Shown: positions 21,455 to 30,750, counted from the stretch's first letter. The stretch is 64,000 bases of DNA from Pseudohongiella sp. (GCA_030651695.1 JAUSCD010000015.1:1-64000); one strand, 5' to 3'. The notes: generated from the letters alone by a model not told the origin. Made by a program: numbers and translations.

Positions 21455-22918
21455 TCAACCTTCGTTGGGGTAAATGCGATAGTTCACGCCCGCCATTTTA
21501 TAGACCATGCGAACAACCTGATTGCAGTAGCCGAATTCATTGTCGTACCACAAGTACAGTACACACCGGTTGCCCTCAACAATGGTCGCTGTGGAATCCA
21601 CAATGGACGCCTCACGGGACCCGACAAAGTCGCTGGAAACCGCATCAGGGTCTTCGGTATAACTGATCTGGTTCTGCAACGGCGAGTGCAGCGCCAGCAC
21701 ACGCAGGAACTCGTTGATTTCTTCCTTGCTGGTAGCTGTTTCCAGATTCAGCATCAGAATTGCCATGGACACGTTAGGAATAGGCACACGTACAGCATTG
21801 CCCGTAAGCTTGCCTGCCAGCTCGGGAACCGCCTTCACGACTGCTTTTGCTGCGCCTGTCTCGGTCAATACCATGTTGAGCGCAGCACTGCGGCCGCGAC
21901 GGTTGCCCGTATGGTAATTGTCGATCAGATTCTGGTCATTGGTATATGCATGCACAGTCTCAACGTGCCCGCTCACTATACCGAATTTGTCATTCAGAAC
22001 TTTCAATACCGGCGCAATCGCGTTTGTAGTGCAGCTGGCGGCGGTGATGATCTTGTCATCCGGACTGATCTGGTCATGGTTGATACCATACACTATGTTT
22101 TTCAGCGTGCCTTTACCCGGAGCAGTCAGCATGACTTTGCTGGCACCTTTGGACTGCAGATGTCGCGACAAACCCGCTTCATCACGCCAGCTGCCGGTGT
22201 TATCAATAATCAACGCATCGTTAATCCCGTACTGAGTGTAATCGATCTCATCCGGGCCGTTTGCGTAAATGATCTGCACAACATTGCCATTACAAATCAG
22301 ACAGTTGTTTTCTTCGTCAATGCGCACTGTGCCCTGAAATGCCCCATGCACAGAGTCAGTGGTAAATAGGCTGGCACGCTTGATGATATCGCCGGGCTTG
22401 CCGGGACGCACCACCACTGCTCTCAAACGCATGACTTCGCCGGTGCTGGTGCGCTCAATCAGCAGACGGGCAATCAGGCGGCCAATACGGCCAAAACCGT
22501 ACAACACAACGTCCTGTGATTTCTCGCTGGGCGGTGTTTTGACACCCACCAATGAAGCCAACTCTGAGGCTACAAATGCATCAACGGCAGGTGCGTTACC
22601 CGCCTGCTGCAACTCCATGTACTTCACTGTCATCTTGCCCAGATCGATCTGGCAGTGCCAGATATCCAGTTTGGCCAATGCCATCAGTACGGGATGGGTT
22701 TCAAACTCAGACATCTCATTGCGGCCAACCTGGCGCACAAAGCGATGAGACTTCATGATATTGGTCACGGAGCGGTTATGCAGTGCGCGACCATAAACAA
22801 AAACACCAACGTTGCGTTCACTGTAGAGTCGTCCAACTACAGGGATCATCTCCTGAGCCAGTGCTTCTCTTTGCTTCCAATCGCTGAAATAGTCTTCCGG
22901 GCTGGGTCGTGTCGTCAC
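21455..22918 (-). CDS. gap: Glyceraldehyde-3-phosphate dehydrogenase-like protein with N-terminal extension
   Basis: VLYGFGRIGRLIARLL; AASCTTNAIAPVLKVL; WYDNEFGYCNQVVRMV. GTG start at 22918 (VTTRPSPEDYFSDW) inferred; the ORF track starts at 23089. Confidence 0.9.
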   Translation of the reverse strand: MTTRPSPEDYFSDWKQREALAQEMIPVVGRLYSERNVGVFVYGRALHNRSVTNIMKSHRFVRQVGRNEMSEFETHPVLMALAKLDIWHCQIDLGKMTVKYMELQQAGNAPAVDAFVASELASLVGVKTPPSEKSQDVVLYGFGRIGRLIARLLIERTSTGEVMRLRAVVVRPGKPGDIIKRASLFTTDSVHGAFQGTVRIDEENNCLICNGNVVQIIYANGPDEIDYTQYGINDALIIDNTGSWRDEAGLSRHLQSKGASKVMLTAPGKGTLKNIVYGINHDQISPDDKIITAASCTTNAIAPVLKVLNDKFGIVSGHVETVHAYTNDQNLIDNYHTGNRRGRSAALNMVLTETGAAKAVVKAVPELAGKLTGNAVRVPIPNVSMAILMLNLETATSKEEINEFLRVLALHSPLQNQISYTEDPDAVSSDFVGSREASIVDSTATIVEGNRCVLYLWYDNEFGYCNQVVRMVYKMAGVNYRIYPNEG

Positions 22919-23174
22919 GTAAGGGCACCTGTCTGTCGAGTGTTTAAAGTCGGATAATTCAGGAAAGTTGTGCAAGCGTACCGCGCTTATTCCAGAATCG
23001 GCGCATATTATCTTTTGATTAACCGACCGGTGCAACTTTATCGACCGCTTGCTCAGGCTGGCTCTGTGCTTCCTGAGCGGTGTATGCAAGAATACGCGCC
23101 CTCTTTTACCCTGCTTGCGAGACCAGTTGGTCAGAATTTATGACAACGGGTCCGGGACCTTAGCGGAACAGAAC

Positions 23175-26100
23175 ATGTCGGGTTTTGATCTCAGAACACC
23201 TCCTCTGCCCAAAGCCGGCCATAGTCTGCAATGGCCTGCCCTGCCCGACAGTCAGTTCAGCCTGGCACTTGCATCTGCGGCACACGCACACAATTCGCCC
23301 TTGCTGCTGATAACCAACAGCAGTGAGGAGGCCGAGCAGCGCCGGCGCGAACTGCAGTTTTTTATACCGGCCGAAGGCGCCGAAGCCCTGCCAGTCCTGA
23401 GTTTTCCTGATTGGGAGACTCTGCCCTATGACAGTTTTTCCCCGCATCAGGATATTGTTTCCGAGCGGCTGCATGCCTTGTATCAATTGCCGGACATGCG
23501 CCGTGGCATTCTGATCGTACCGGTCAGCAGTCTGATGCACAGATTGCCACCTCCGGCCTATATTCAGGGCAACAGCCTGATGCTGAGTGTCGGCGAGTCA
23601 CTGAATGTCGACCGTCTGCGCCAGCGCCTGACCGGAGCCGGATATCAGCACGTGGATTCAGTGTATGAACATGGTGAGTTCACGGTACGCGGAGCCATTA
23701 TCGACATATTTCCGATGGGCAGTCGCTTGCCTTATCGCATCGACCTGTTCGACGACGAAGTGGAATCGCTGCGTGTTTTTGATCCCGAAACCCAATTGTC
23801 GCTGGAAAAGGTCAAACAGATCCGCCTGCTGCCCGGCAAAGAATATCCCTTGCATGAAGCCGGCCGCACGGCGTTCCGCGCCCGCTTCCGTGAAATGTTC
23901 GATGTTGATTCGCGCCAATGCACTCTGTACCAGGACGTTAGCGAAGGCATCGCCTCCGCTGGTGTGGAATACTATCTGCCACTGTTTTTTGATGAGCTGA
24001 GCCAACTGTTTGAGTATCTGCCGGCAGATACACTGATTGTTCGCGATCGCCATCTGGAGCAGCCCGCTCAACGTTTCTGGCAGGACATCAACAATCGTTA
24101 CGAAGATCGTCGTTATGACCGGCAACGTCCGATACTGACTCCGCAGGATCTTTTCCTGTCGCCTGAGGAATTGTTCCGCCAGCTTAAAGCCTTCAGTCTG
24201 ATTACAGCCGACATGCTGACTGCTTCAACCGAGTTCCCGGTGCTGGGTGCCGACAGCACACTGGCAACACCACTGCGCGCATTGCAGACATTGATTGCAT
24301 CACGCCCGAACTATCGCCTGCTGTTTTGCGCAGAAAGCGCCGGGCGACGGGAAATTCTTGCTGAACTGCTGCGCTCCGCCAGCATGAACGCATCATCAGT
24401 GGATAACTGGCAGACGTTTATCTCGGGCGGCGACCATCTGGCGATCACTGTCGCAGCATTGGACAAGGGCCTGATGCTGCACCAGGAGCAGCTGATGGTG
24501 ATCACGGAGTCGCAGCTGCTGGGCCGCAAGATTGCCCAGCGCAGACGACGTCGCCGCGCGCAGGACAATACTGATTTAATTATCAAGAGCCTCACCGAAC
24601 TGCACCCCGGCGCAGCGGTTGTTCACATCGATCACGGTGTTGGCCGTTATGTGGGACTTCAGACCCTTACCATAGATGGCGACGCTGCCGAGTTTCTGAC
24701 ACTGGAATACTCCAACAAAGCCAAACTGTATGTGCCCGTAGCATCCCTGCACCTGATCAGTCGTTACGGCGGCACCGATCCGGAGCAGGCGCCGCTGGAC
24801 ACATTGGGCAGTGATCTCTGGCAGAAAAACAAACGCAAAGCTGCAGAAAAAATACGCGATGCAGCGGTTGAGCTGCTGGATATTTATGCCAAACGTGAGT
24901 CACGTGGCGGCCACTCGTTCCGTGTGGATGATATTGACTATGACAATTTTGCCGCGGGCTTCCCTTTCGAAGAAACCCCCGATCAGCTGGAAGCAATTCA
25001 ATGTGTTATTGCTGACATGCAGTCAACCAAGAGCATGGACAGACTGGTGTGTGGCGATGTCGGTTTTGGCAAAACAGAAGTTGCCATGCGCGCGGCATTT
25101 ATAGCTGTGCAAAACCATAAACAAGTTGCCATGCTGGTGCCCACCACCTTGCTGGCACAACAACACTACGACAGTTTCCGCGATCGTTTTGCAGAGTGGC
25201 CGGTCAGCATAGATCTGATCTCCCGTTTCAGAAGCGGAAAGCAGCAGGACGAAACGCTGGAGCGCATCAAAAACGGCCGTGTCGATATTATCATCGGCAC
25301 TCACAAGCTCCTGCAAAATTCTATTGAGTACAAAGATCTCGGCTTATTGATTATCGACGAAGAGCATCGCTTTGGTGTTCAGCAGAAAGAGCGTATTAAG
25401 GCCATGCGCGCGGAAGTGGATATTCTGACACTCACAGCCACGCCCATTCCGCGCACATTGAATATGGCGATGTCCGGCGTGAGAGACCTGTCCCTCATTG
25501 TGACTCCACCGGCAAAACGCCTCTCAGTAAAAACCTTTGTGCGTGAACACCAGGACAGCCTGGTCAAAGAGGCCGTACTTCGTGAACTTCTTCGTGGGGG
25601 TCAGGTATTTTATTTACACAATGAAGTCAAAACCATTGAACGTACCGCTGAGCATCTGCGGGAACTGATTCCAGAAGCGCGGGTTTGTGTAGCCCATGGT
25701 CAACTGCCTGAGCGTGAGCTGGAAGTCATCATGGCTGACTTCTATCACAAGCGTTACAACATACTGGTGTGCTCCACAATCATCGAAACCGGTATCGACA
25801 TCCCAAGCGCCAACACCATTATTATTGACCGCGCTGACAAACTGGGACTGGCACAACTGCATCAGTTGCGCGGACGCGTGGGCAGATCGCATCACCAGGC
25901 TTACGCGTACCTGCTGACGCCACCACCCAAGGCGTTGACCACGGATGCGGAGAAACGACTGGATGCAATCATGGCGGCAAGCACTCTGGGCGCAGGTTTT
26001 ACGCTGGCCAGTCACGATCTGGAAATACGCGGCGCAGGTGAAATTCTGGGCGAAGAACAGACCGGCCACTTGCAAAAAATCGGTTTTACGCTTTACACCG

Positions 26101-26615
26101 AGATGCTGGACGAAGCCGTTAAAGCCATACGCGAGGGGCGTACACCTAATATCGATCTGGTTATGCAGAGCGGCAGTGAAATCAATCTGCGTGTGCCTGC
26201 GTTGATTCCGGAAGATTATCTGCCTGACATTCATACCCGCCTGATCATGTACAAACGCATAGCAGGCGCCCGCGACGACGAAGAGTTGCGCGATCTGCAG
26301 ATAGAAATGATAGACCGTTTTGGTTTGCTGCCTGAGTCAGCAAAAATACTGTTTGCTGTGACTCAGCTCAAACTGCGCGCAGAAGAATTCGGGATCAGCA
26401 AAATCGACGCCAGCGCCCAGACCGGTCGTGTAGTGTTCCGCCAGCATACGCGTGTCGATCCCCTGTCGATTGTCCAACTGGTGCAGAAGCATTCACGCGT
26501 GTACAAACTTTCCGGACCAACACAGCTTGGGTTTACGCACGAAAAAGCATTACCTGCCGCTCGTATCGAATTCATAAACAAAACACTGGATTTACTCAGA
26601 CTGCTGCCGGCATGA
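23175..26615 (+). CDS. mfd: Transcription-repair coupling factor Mfd
   Basis: CGDVGFGKTEVAMRAAF, IIDEEHRFGVQQKERIK, TATPIPRTLNMAMSG, QLRGRVGRSHHQAYAYLL. ATG at 23175 (MSGFDLRTPPLPKAG) preferred. Confidence 0.96.
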   Translation: MSGFDLRTPPLPKAGHSLQWPALPDSQFSLALASAAHAHNSPLLLITNSSEEAEQRRRELQFFIPAEGAEALPVLSFPDWETLPYDSFSPHQDIVSERLHALYQLPDMRRGILIVPVSSLMHRLPPPAYIQGNSLMLSVGESLNVDRLRQRLTGAGYQHVDSVYEHGEFTVRGAIIDIFPMGSRLPYRIDLFDDEVESLRVFDPETQLSLEKVKQIRLLPGKEYPLHEAGRTAFRARFREMFDVDSRQCTLYQDVSEGIASAGVEYYLPLFFDELSQLFEYLPADTLIVRDRHLEQPAQRFWQDINNRYEDRRYDRQRPILTPQDLFLSPEELFRQLKAFSLITADMLTASTEFPVLGADSTLATPLRALQTLIASRPNYRLLFCAESAGRREILAELLRSASMNASSVDNWQTFISGGDHLAITVAALDKGLMLHQEQLMVITESQLLGRKIAQRRRRRRAQDNTDLIIKSLTELHPGAAVVHIDHGVGRYVGLQTLTIDGDAAEFLTLEYSNKAKLYVPVASLHLISRYGGTDPEQAPLDTLGSDLWQKNKRKAAEKIRDAAVELLDIYAKRESRGGHSFRVDDIDYDNFAAGFPFEETPDQLEAIQCVIADMQSTKSMDRLVCGDVGFGKTEVAMRAAFIAVQNHKQVAMLVPTTLLAQQHYDSFRDRFAEWPVSIDLISRFRSGKQQDETLERIKNGRVDIIIGTHKLLQNSIEYKDLGLLIIDEEHRFGVQQKERIKAMRAEVDILTLTATPIPRTLNMAMSGVRDLSLIVTPPAKRLSVKTFVREHQDSLVKEAVLRELLRGGQVFYLHNEVKTIERTAEHLRELIPEARVCVAHGQLPERELEVIMADFYHKRYNILVCSTIIETGIDIPSANTIIIDRADKLGLAQLHQLRGRVGRSHHQAYAYLLTPPPKALTTDAEKRLDAIMAASTLGAGFTLASHDLEIRGAGEILGEEQTGHLQKIGFTLYTEMLDEAVKAIREGRTPNIDLVMQSGSEINLRVPALIPEDYLPDIHTRLIMYKRIAGARDDEELRDLQIEMIDRFGLLPESAKILFAVTQLKLRAEEFGISKIDASAQTGRVVFRQHTRVDPLSIVQLVQKHSRVYKLSGPTQLGFTHEKALPAARIEFINKTLDLLRLLPA

Positions 26616-26706
26616 GAGCCAGTCAAGTACGTCATTGACTGGGCCCTACGCCTGAGCAAGAATGCTGTCAATCCGCCAGCCGTAGCATTAAACCGGGATC
26701 TGATGC

Positions 26707-27603
26707 ATGAAACACGCATGGTTTAGACGACTTAGCCTGACTGCTGCCGGCCTTGGCGCACTGATGTCAGGCCTGCAGGCGCTGGGTCAGACGCAACCAC
26801 AAGCTGATCAGCGCTGGTATCAGATAGAAATCACTCTGTTTGCCCATGATACTGCCATGCAGGCGCAGGAGCATTGGCCCATGGAGCTGCTTGCGCAGCC
26901 TCTGCCGCGCAACACCCGCCCGCTCGATTCAATGCTGGAAGTGCTGAGCCTGCCTGCATGGCAAGCGGCTGCATCACAATTCAGGGAAGATGAACCTTTG
27001 CCTGAACCTGTCGAAATCGCTGTGCCTTTGCGCACATCAGAGTTCAAATTGCCCGACTTTGAGCGTGATGCCTTTCTTGCACTTCCCGCTTCAGCTCACG
27101 GATTTACGGATACCAATCGCGCGCTCACCAACGCTGCGGATTATCGGGTGCTTTATCATAATGCATGGCGCCAGCCACTCTCCGGTGCCAATCAGGCTGT
27201 ACCCGTCTGGATCAGCGCCGGCGGACTGTTTGGTGACAGGCACGAGTTAGAGGGGACGCTCACATTCCGGTTCAACCCCGGTCAGGACAGAGTTGTGTTG
27301 GACGCAAGGTTATGGCTGACACAATTCAGCACAACGCCTCCGGGAGCAGGTAATGAAATCAGCTTGCCTGAACTGCCGTTGTCACTGATCAGTCGTCTGG
27401 CACAGACTGCAGCAAACGCAACTGCAATCGATGTCCCAACCATTCAGACATGGTATCCGGCGCAAGTCATACCCGTAGTCAATACAAGAGAGATGCGCAG
27501 CAATGAGTTCCACTATGTGGACCACCCAGCAGTCGGCATTGTGGTGCACGTGTTCCCTTACACCCCGCCACCGCTGCCGGCAGATTCAGCGGCTTTGCTG
27601 TAA
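26707..27603 (+). CDS. csiV: CsiV-family cell-shape protein
   Basis: Signal peptide; QRWYQIEITLFAH; C-terminal MRSNEFHYVDHPAVGIVVHVFPY; position between mfd and MTIP as in Pseudomonas. Confidence 0.8.
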   Translation: MKHAWFRRLSLTAAGLGALMSGLQALGQTQPQADQRWYQIEITLFAHDTAMQAQEHWPMELLAQPLPRNTRPLDSMLEVLSLPAWQAAASQFREDEPLPEPVEIAVPLRTSEFKLPDFERDAFLALPASAHGFTDTNRALTNAADYRVLYHNAWRQPLSGANQAVPVWISAGGLFGDRHELEGTLTFRFNPGQDRVVLDARLWLTQFSTTPPGAGNEISLPELPLSLISRLAQTAANATAIDVPTIQTWYPAQVIPVVNTREMRSNEFHYVDHPAVGIVVHVFPYTPPPLPADSAALL

Positions 27604-28367
27604 AGTTTTGCGGCTTGCAGTAACACTGCCCGGATATTGCCCATACCTTGTGACAGTATTTGTCTTATGCCATCCATGGTGATGACATCATCAGTCAGCC
27701 CTGCACCCCAATTGACAGATATCGCCATGCAGGCGTAAGGCAATCCCGCTTCCCGTGCCAGTGCAGCTTCCGGCATGCCCGTCATCCCAACCATGTCACA
27801 TCCGTCACGCTGCAGACGTTTGATCTCTGCCGGTGTTTCCAGTCGCGGCCCCTGAGTCGCGCCATATACTCCATCGGGCCAAACTGCTATGTTCTGTTCA
27901 GCCGCACTTCTCACCAGCAGCGCTCTCAAACCTGCATCATATGGCTCAGTAAAATCGATATGGGTAACCGATGCAGAAAGCTTGTCCGCAGACTCCAGAG
28001 CGATTACCTGTCCATCAAAAAAAGTGTGAGCCCGACCATAGGTATAATCAATAATCTGGCGCGGAACTGCGATGACTCCCGGGCCCATATTTTTGTTTAT
28101 CCCGCCTACAGCGTTAACGGCCAATACGGCAGTGGTACCCAGCTCACGCAAGGCAAAAATATTTGCGCGATAGTTGATAATATGCGGCGGAACCGAATGC
28201 CGTGCGCCGTGCCGCGGCAGAAAAGCGATTTCAGTCTTACAGTCAGCCAGAGTGCCGCACAGGATCGCCACCGGCGCAGCCTGATACGGAGTCACAACAA
28301 GCTCCTCACGCGCAACTGAAAAGCCCGGTAATTGATTAAGACCAGTACCCCCTATAACCACCAACAT
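27558..28367 (-). CDS. S-methyl-5'-thioinosine (or 5'-methylthioadenosine) phosphorylase
   Basis: IGGTGLNQLPGF; LPRHGARHSVPPHIINYRANIFAL; GMTGMPEAALAREAGLPYACMAISVNWGAG. The 3' end overlaps csiV by 46 bp (convergent). Confidence 0.9.
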   Translation of the reverse strand: MLVVIGGTGLNQLPGFSVAREELVVTPYQAAPVAILCGTLADCKTEIAFLPRHGARHSVPPHIINYRANIFALRELGTTAVLAVNAVGGINKNMGPGVIAVPRQIIDYTYGRAHTFFDGQVIALESADKLSASVTHIDFTEPYDAGLRALLVRSAAEQNIAVWPDGVYGATQGPRLETPAEIKRLQRDGCDMVGMTGMPEAALAREAGLPYACMAISVNWGAGLTDDVITMDGIRQILSQGMGNIRAVLLQAAKLYSKAAESAGSGGGV

Positions 28368-28451
28368 GACTGCTACAATCTCCGGAACATGATTCGATAT
28401 CGGCCGATTCTTCCAGTTGCAGCCTGATGCCGCAACAAAATTTTCAGGCGT

Positions 28452-28482
28452 TTGACATTATGTAGCTCATATCACATAGAAT
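28452..28482 (+). promoter_or_regulatory. Possible sigma70-type promoter upstream of the FkbM gene
   Basis: TTGACA (28452-28457) and TAGAAT (28477-28482), 19-nt spacer (suboptimal). Confidence 0.3.
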
Positions 28483-28531
28483 GCCAACAACTCCACAGGA
28501 ACCGGACGCTGGTTAAAATGGCAGGACTCTT

Positions 28532-29479
28532 ATGGGAACATCATTAAAAGTAGCTAGTCTGCAATGGTTATGGACTTTGCAAAACTACTTGCCGCTGAAA
28601 ATTTCTCAGTTGGTTTACAAAACCCTGAGCAAGTCAGGACATACACCTGCTCTCAGCTTTCGCTGCAGGTTCTACGGCCTCGAGTACGAAGGCAACCTTA
28701 ACAACAATATTGATGCGGCGATCTATTATTACGGTGCGTTTGAAAAACCCTTGCTGCATTTTATGGGCGCGGCAATTACCGCCATCGCCGGGAAAGACGG
28801 CGTGTTCGTTGATGTCGGCGCGAATATCGGCCAGCACTCGTTGTATATGTCACAAACATCAAAACATGTTATTGCGTTTGAACCCTTCACCCCTGTGCGC
28901 GCAAGACTGGAACATCATAAAAAGCTGAACCGGATCACAAATATAGAGATACATGCACTGGGACTAAGCAATGTAACTGAGCAACAACCGTTTTATGCAC
29001 CTTCCGGAGCGAACGCTGGCATAGGCTCTTTTGACCCGGATAGCACCTGCAAAGGCAACAAATCGATCGGTGCCCTGCAGCTGATTCGGGGTGACGAGTT
29101 TTTTGATCAATGCGGCCTGCCGCAACTACACCTGATCAAGATTGATGTGGAAGGTTTTGAAAAAAAAGTATTACTGGGACTGCGCAACACGCTCATTCGC
29201 TTCCGCCCGCTGATCGTGTGCGAAATGACATATTCGCAAAAGCATTCTTTTGTTTCATCCCGTGAAATACTCGATATGCTTCCGGACAACTACGTCCTGC
29301 TATGCTTTAACAAACGACGCCCGGACGGCTCAAAATTGCATCGGAAAAACGCGCATGCCCGCCGTAGTGGCGCGTTTCAACTGGTGCCCTATAGCGGACC
29401 GCAATCAAGGGGGCAGGACGATGTCATTTTGTGCCCGCAGGAGCTGCTGGCAACCTTACCGCATACAAGCAGGACGTGA
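28532..29479 (+). CDS. FkbM family methyltransferase
   Basis: VFVDVGANIGQHSLYMSQ; VIAFEPFTPVRARLEHH; LIKIDVEGFEKKVLLGL. Confidence 0.88.
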   Translation: MGTSLKVASLQWLWTLQNYLPLKISQLVYKTLSKSGHTPALSFRCRFYGLEYEGNLNNNIDAAIYYYGAFEKPLLHFMGAAITAIAGKDGVFVDVGANIGQHSLYMSQTSKHVIAFEPFTPVRARLEHHKKLNRITNIEIHALGLSNVTEQQPFYAPSGANAGIGSFDPDSTCKGNKSIGALQLIRGDEFFDQCGLPQLHLIKIDVEGFEKKVLLGLRNTLIRFRPLIVCEMTYSQKHSFVSSREILDMLPDNYVLLCFNKRRPDGSKLHRKNAHARRSGAFQLVPYSGPQSRGQDDVILCPQELLATLPHTSRT

Positions 29480-30165
29480 TGAAACTAAATTCTGATTTTA
29501 ATTTACGTGTCGTTATCAACACCGCTGAAATGGAATGGACGCCCTCCCCCATGGCTGGTGTCGAGCGCAAAATGCTGGACCGGATTGGCGGGGAAGTTGC
29601 ACGCGCGACCAGTATCGTGCGTTATGCAGCAGGATCTTCTTTCAGCGCACACACTCATGGAGGTGGTGAAGAGTTTTTTGTGCTGGAGGGCGTTTTTAAT
29701 GACAGCAACGGATCATATCCGGCTGGCACTTACGTCAGAAATCCCGCCGGGAGCTCCCACGCACCCTGGGCCGGCCCCGAAGGCGCCGTGATATTTGTCA
29801 AACTGCATCAGTTTGATGAGGAGGACAACGCCCGCGTTGTGATCAATACCTTTGAGCAGCCCTGGTTTAAAGGGATAGTGAACGGCCTTAGCGTGATGCC
29901 TCTGCATGAGTTTGCAGGCGAACATATTGCACTGGTGAAATGGGAACCAAACACCCGCTTTAATCCACACCACCACTGGGGTGGAGAGGAAATTCTGGTG
30001 CTGGAAGGCATTTTCAGAGATGAGTACGGTAACTATCCTGCCGGCAGCTGGCTACGCAGCCCTCACCTTTCAAAACATCAGCCCTATACCGGAGACGATG
30101 GTGCAGTTATTTATGTGAAAACGGGGCATCTTGCCGGGATGACAGATCGCTGGCAAGAAGTTTGA
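29479..30165 (+). CDS. ChrR-like double-cupin protein
   Basis: Two cupin repeats FSAHTHGGGEEFFVLEGVF and FNPHHHWGGEEILVLEGIF. ATG at 29479 overlaps the upstream TGA (ATGA). Confidence 0.85.
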   Translation: MKLNSDFNLRVVINTAEMEWTPSPMAGVERKMLDRIGGEVARATSIVRYAAGSSFSAHTHGGGEEFFVLEGVFNDSNGSYPAGTYVRNPAGSSHAPWAGPEGAVIFVKLHQFDEEDNARVVINTFEQPWFKGIVNGLSVMPLHEFAGEHIALVKWEPNTRFNPHHHWGGEEILVLEGIFRDEYGNYPAGSWLRSPHLSKHQPYTGDDGAVIYVKTGHLAGMTDRWQEV

Positions 30166-30201
30166 ATATGAGGAAAATCGATGCTCTGAGGTATCAGAGA
30201 A

Positions 30202-30299
30202 TTTTGTCGAACCAACAGTTTCGCTCCTGCTGTCAGACTCGCCAAACAAAAAAGGCCACTCTTTGAGTGACCTTTTTGTTTGGTGCGCCCGACAGGAAT
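30202..30299 (-). repeat. 98-bp direct repeat copy A: last 19 nt of tRNA-Arg + terminator + downstream
   Basis: Identical by eye to 30367-30464 (offset 165 bp); contains ATTCCTGTCGGGCGCACCA on the minus strand. Confidence 0.95.
30246..30280 (-). terminator. Duplicated copy of the tRNA-Arg terminator
   Basis: GGTCACTC-AAA-GAGTGGCC-TTTTTT on the minus strand. Confidence 0.8.
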
Positions 30300-30348
30300 G
30301 ACTCGGGCCCTCCATGGCCCTCGCCCTGCGGGTGACCTTCGGTCATCC

Positions 30349-30370
30349 AAAACGGCTATCCTGCCGTTTT
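30349..30370. repeat. Perfect stem-loop AAAACGGC-tatcct-GCCGTTTT within the 165-bp unit
   Basis: Direct reading; preceded by a second hairpin GGGTGACC-ttc-GGTCATCC (30330-30348). Confidence 0.8.
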
Positions 30371-30464
30371 GTCGAACCAACAGTTTCGCTCCTGCTGTCA
30401 GACTCGCCAAACAAAAAAGGCCACTCTTTGAGTGACCTTTTTGTTTGGTGCGCCCGACAGGAAT
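30367..30464 (-). repeat. 98-bp direct repeat copy B (continuous with the intact tRNA-Arg gene)
   Basis: Identical by eye to 30202-30299. Confidence 0.95.
30411..30445 (-). terminator. Rho-independent terminator of the Pro-His-Arg tRNA cluster
   Basis: GGTCACTC-AAA-GAGTGGCC-TTTTTT directly after the CCA end of tRNA-Arg. Confidence 0.9.
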
Positions 30465-30522
30465 CGAACCTGTAACCCCCGGCTTAGAAGGCCGGTGCTC
30501 TATCCGATTGAGCTACGGGCGC
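30446..30522 (-). tRNA. tRNA-Arg (anticodon TCT), CCA encoded
   Basis: GCGCCCGTAGCTCAATCGGATAGAGCACCGGCCTTCTAAGCCGGGGGTTACAGGTTCGATTCCTGTCGGGCGCACCA folds as a cloverleaf. Confidence 0.97.
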
Positions 30523-30641
30523 AGCGCTTATCGAACCAACTCGTTTTTATAACAATTTGATTATGGGAAAAACCGGGCGCAATTAACGTCAGCAAGTGGA
30601 TTTTCGCGAGTGAAAAATCACCCGCAAAGCACCATGGAATA

Positions 30642-30718
30642 TGGGGTGGCCGATGGGGCTCGAACCCACGACAACCGGAGTCACAGTCCGGGACTCTACC
30701 AACTGAGCTACGACCACC
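30642..30718 (-). tRNA. tRNA-His (anticodon GTG), CCA encoded
   Basis: GGTGGTCGTAGCTCAGTTGGTAGAGTCCCGGACTGTGACTCCGGTTGTCGTGGGTTCGAGCCCCATCGGCCACCCCA; G-1:C73 present. Confidence 0.97.
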
Positions 30719-30750
30719 ATAAATCAACGACTTGTACCAGACCAACGAAA

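Noticed and set aside
25614-26234. 206-aa minus-strand ORF in mfd
   Set aside because: Antisense shadow of the conserved Mfd helicase region.
30202-30522. tRNA-associated att duplication marking an integrated element
   Set aside because: The repeats flank only 67 bp with no integrase or cargo, so a tRNA-terminator duplication is the simpler reading.
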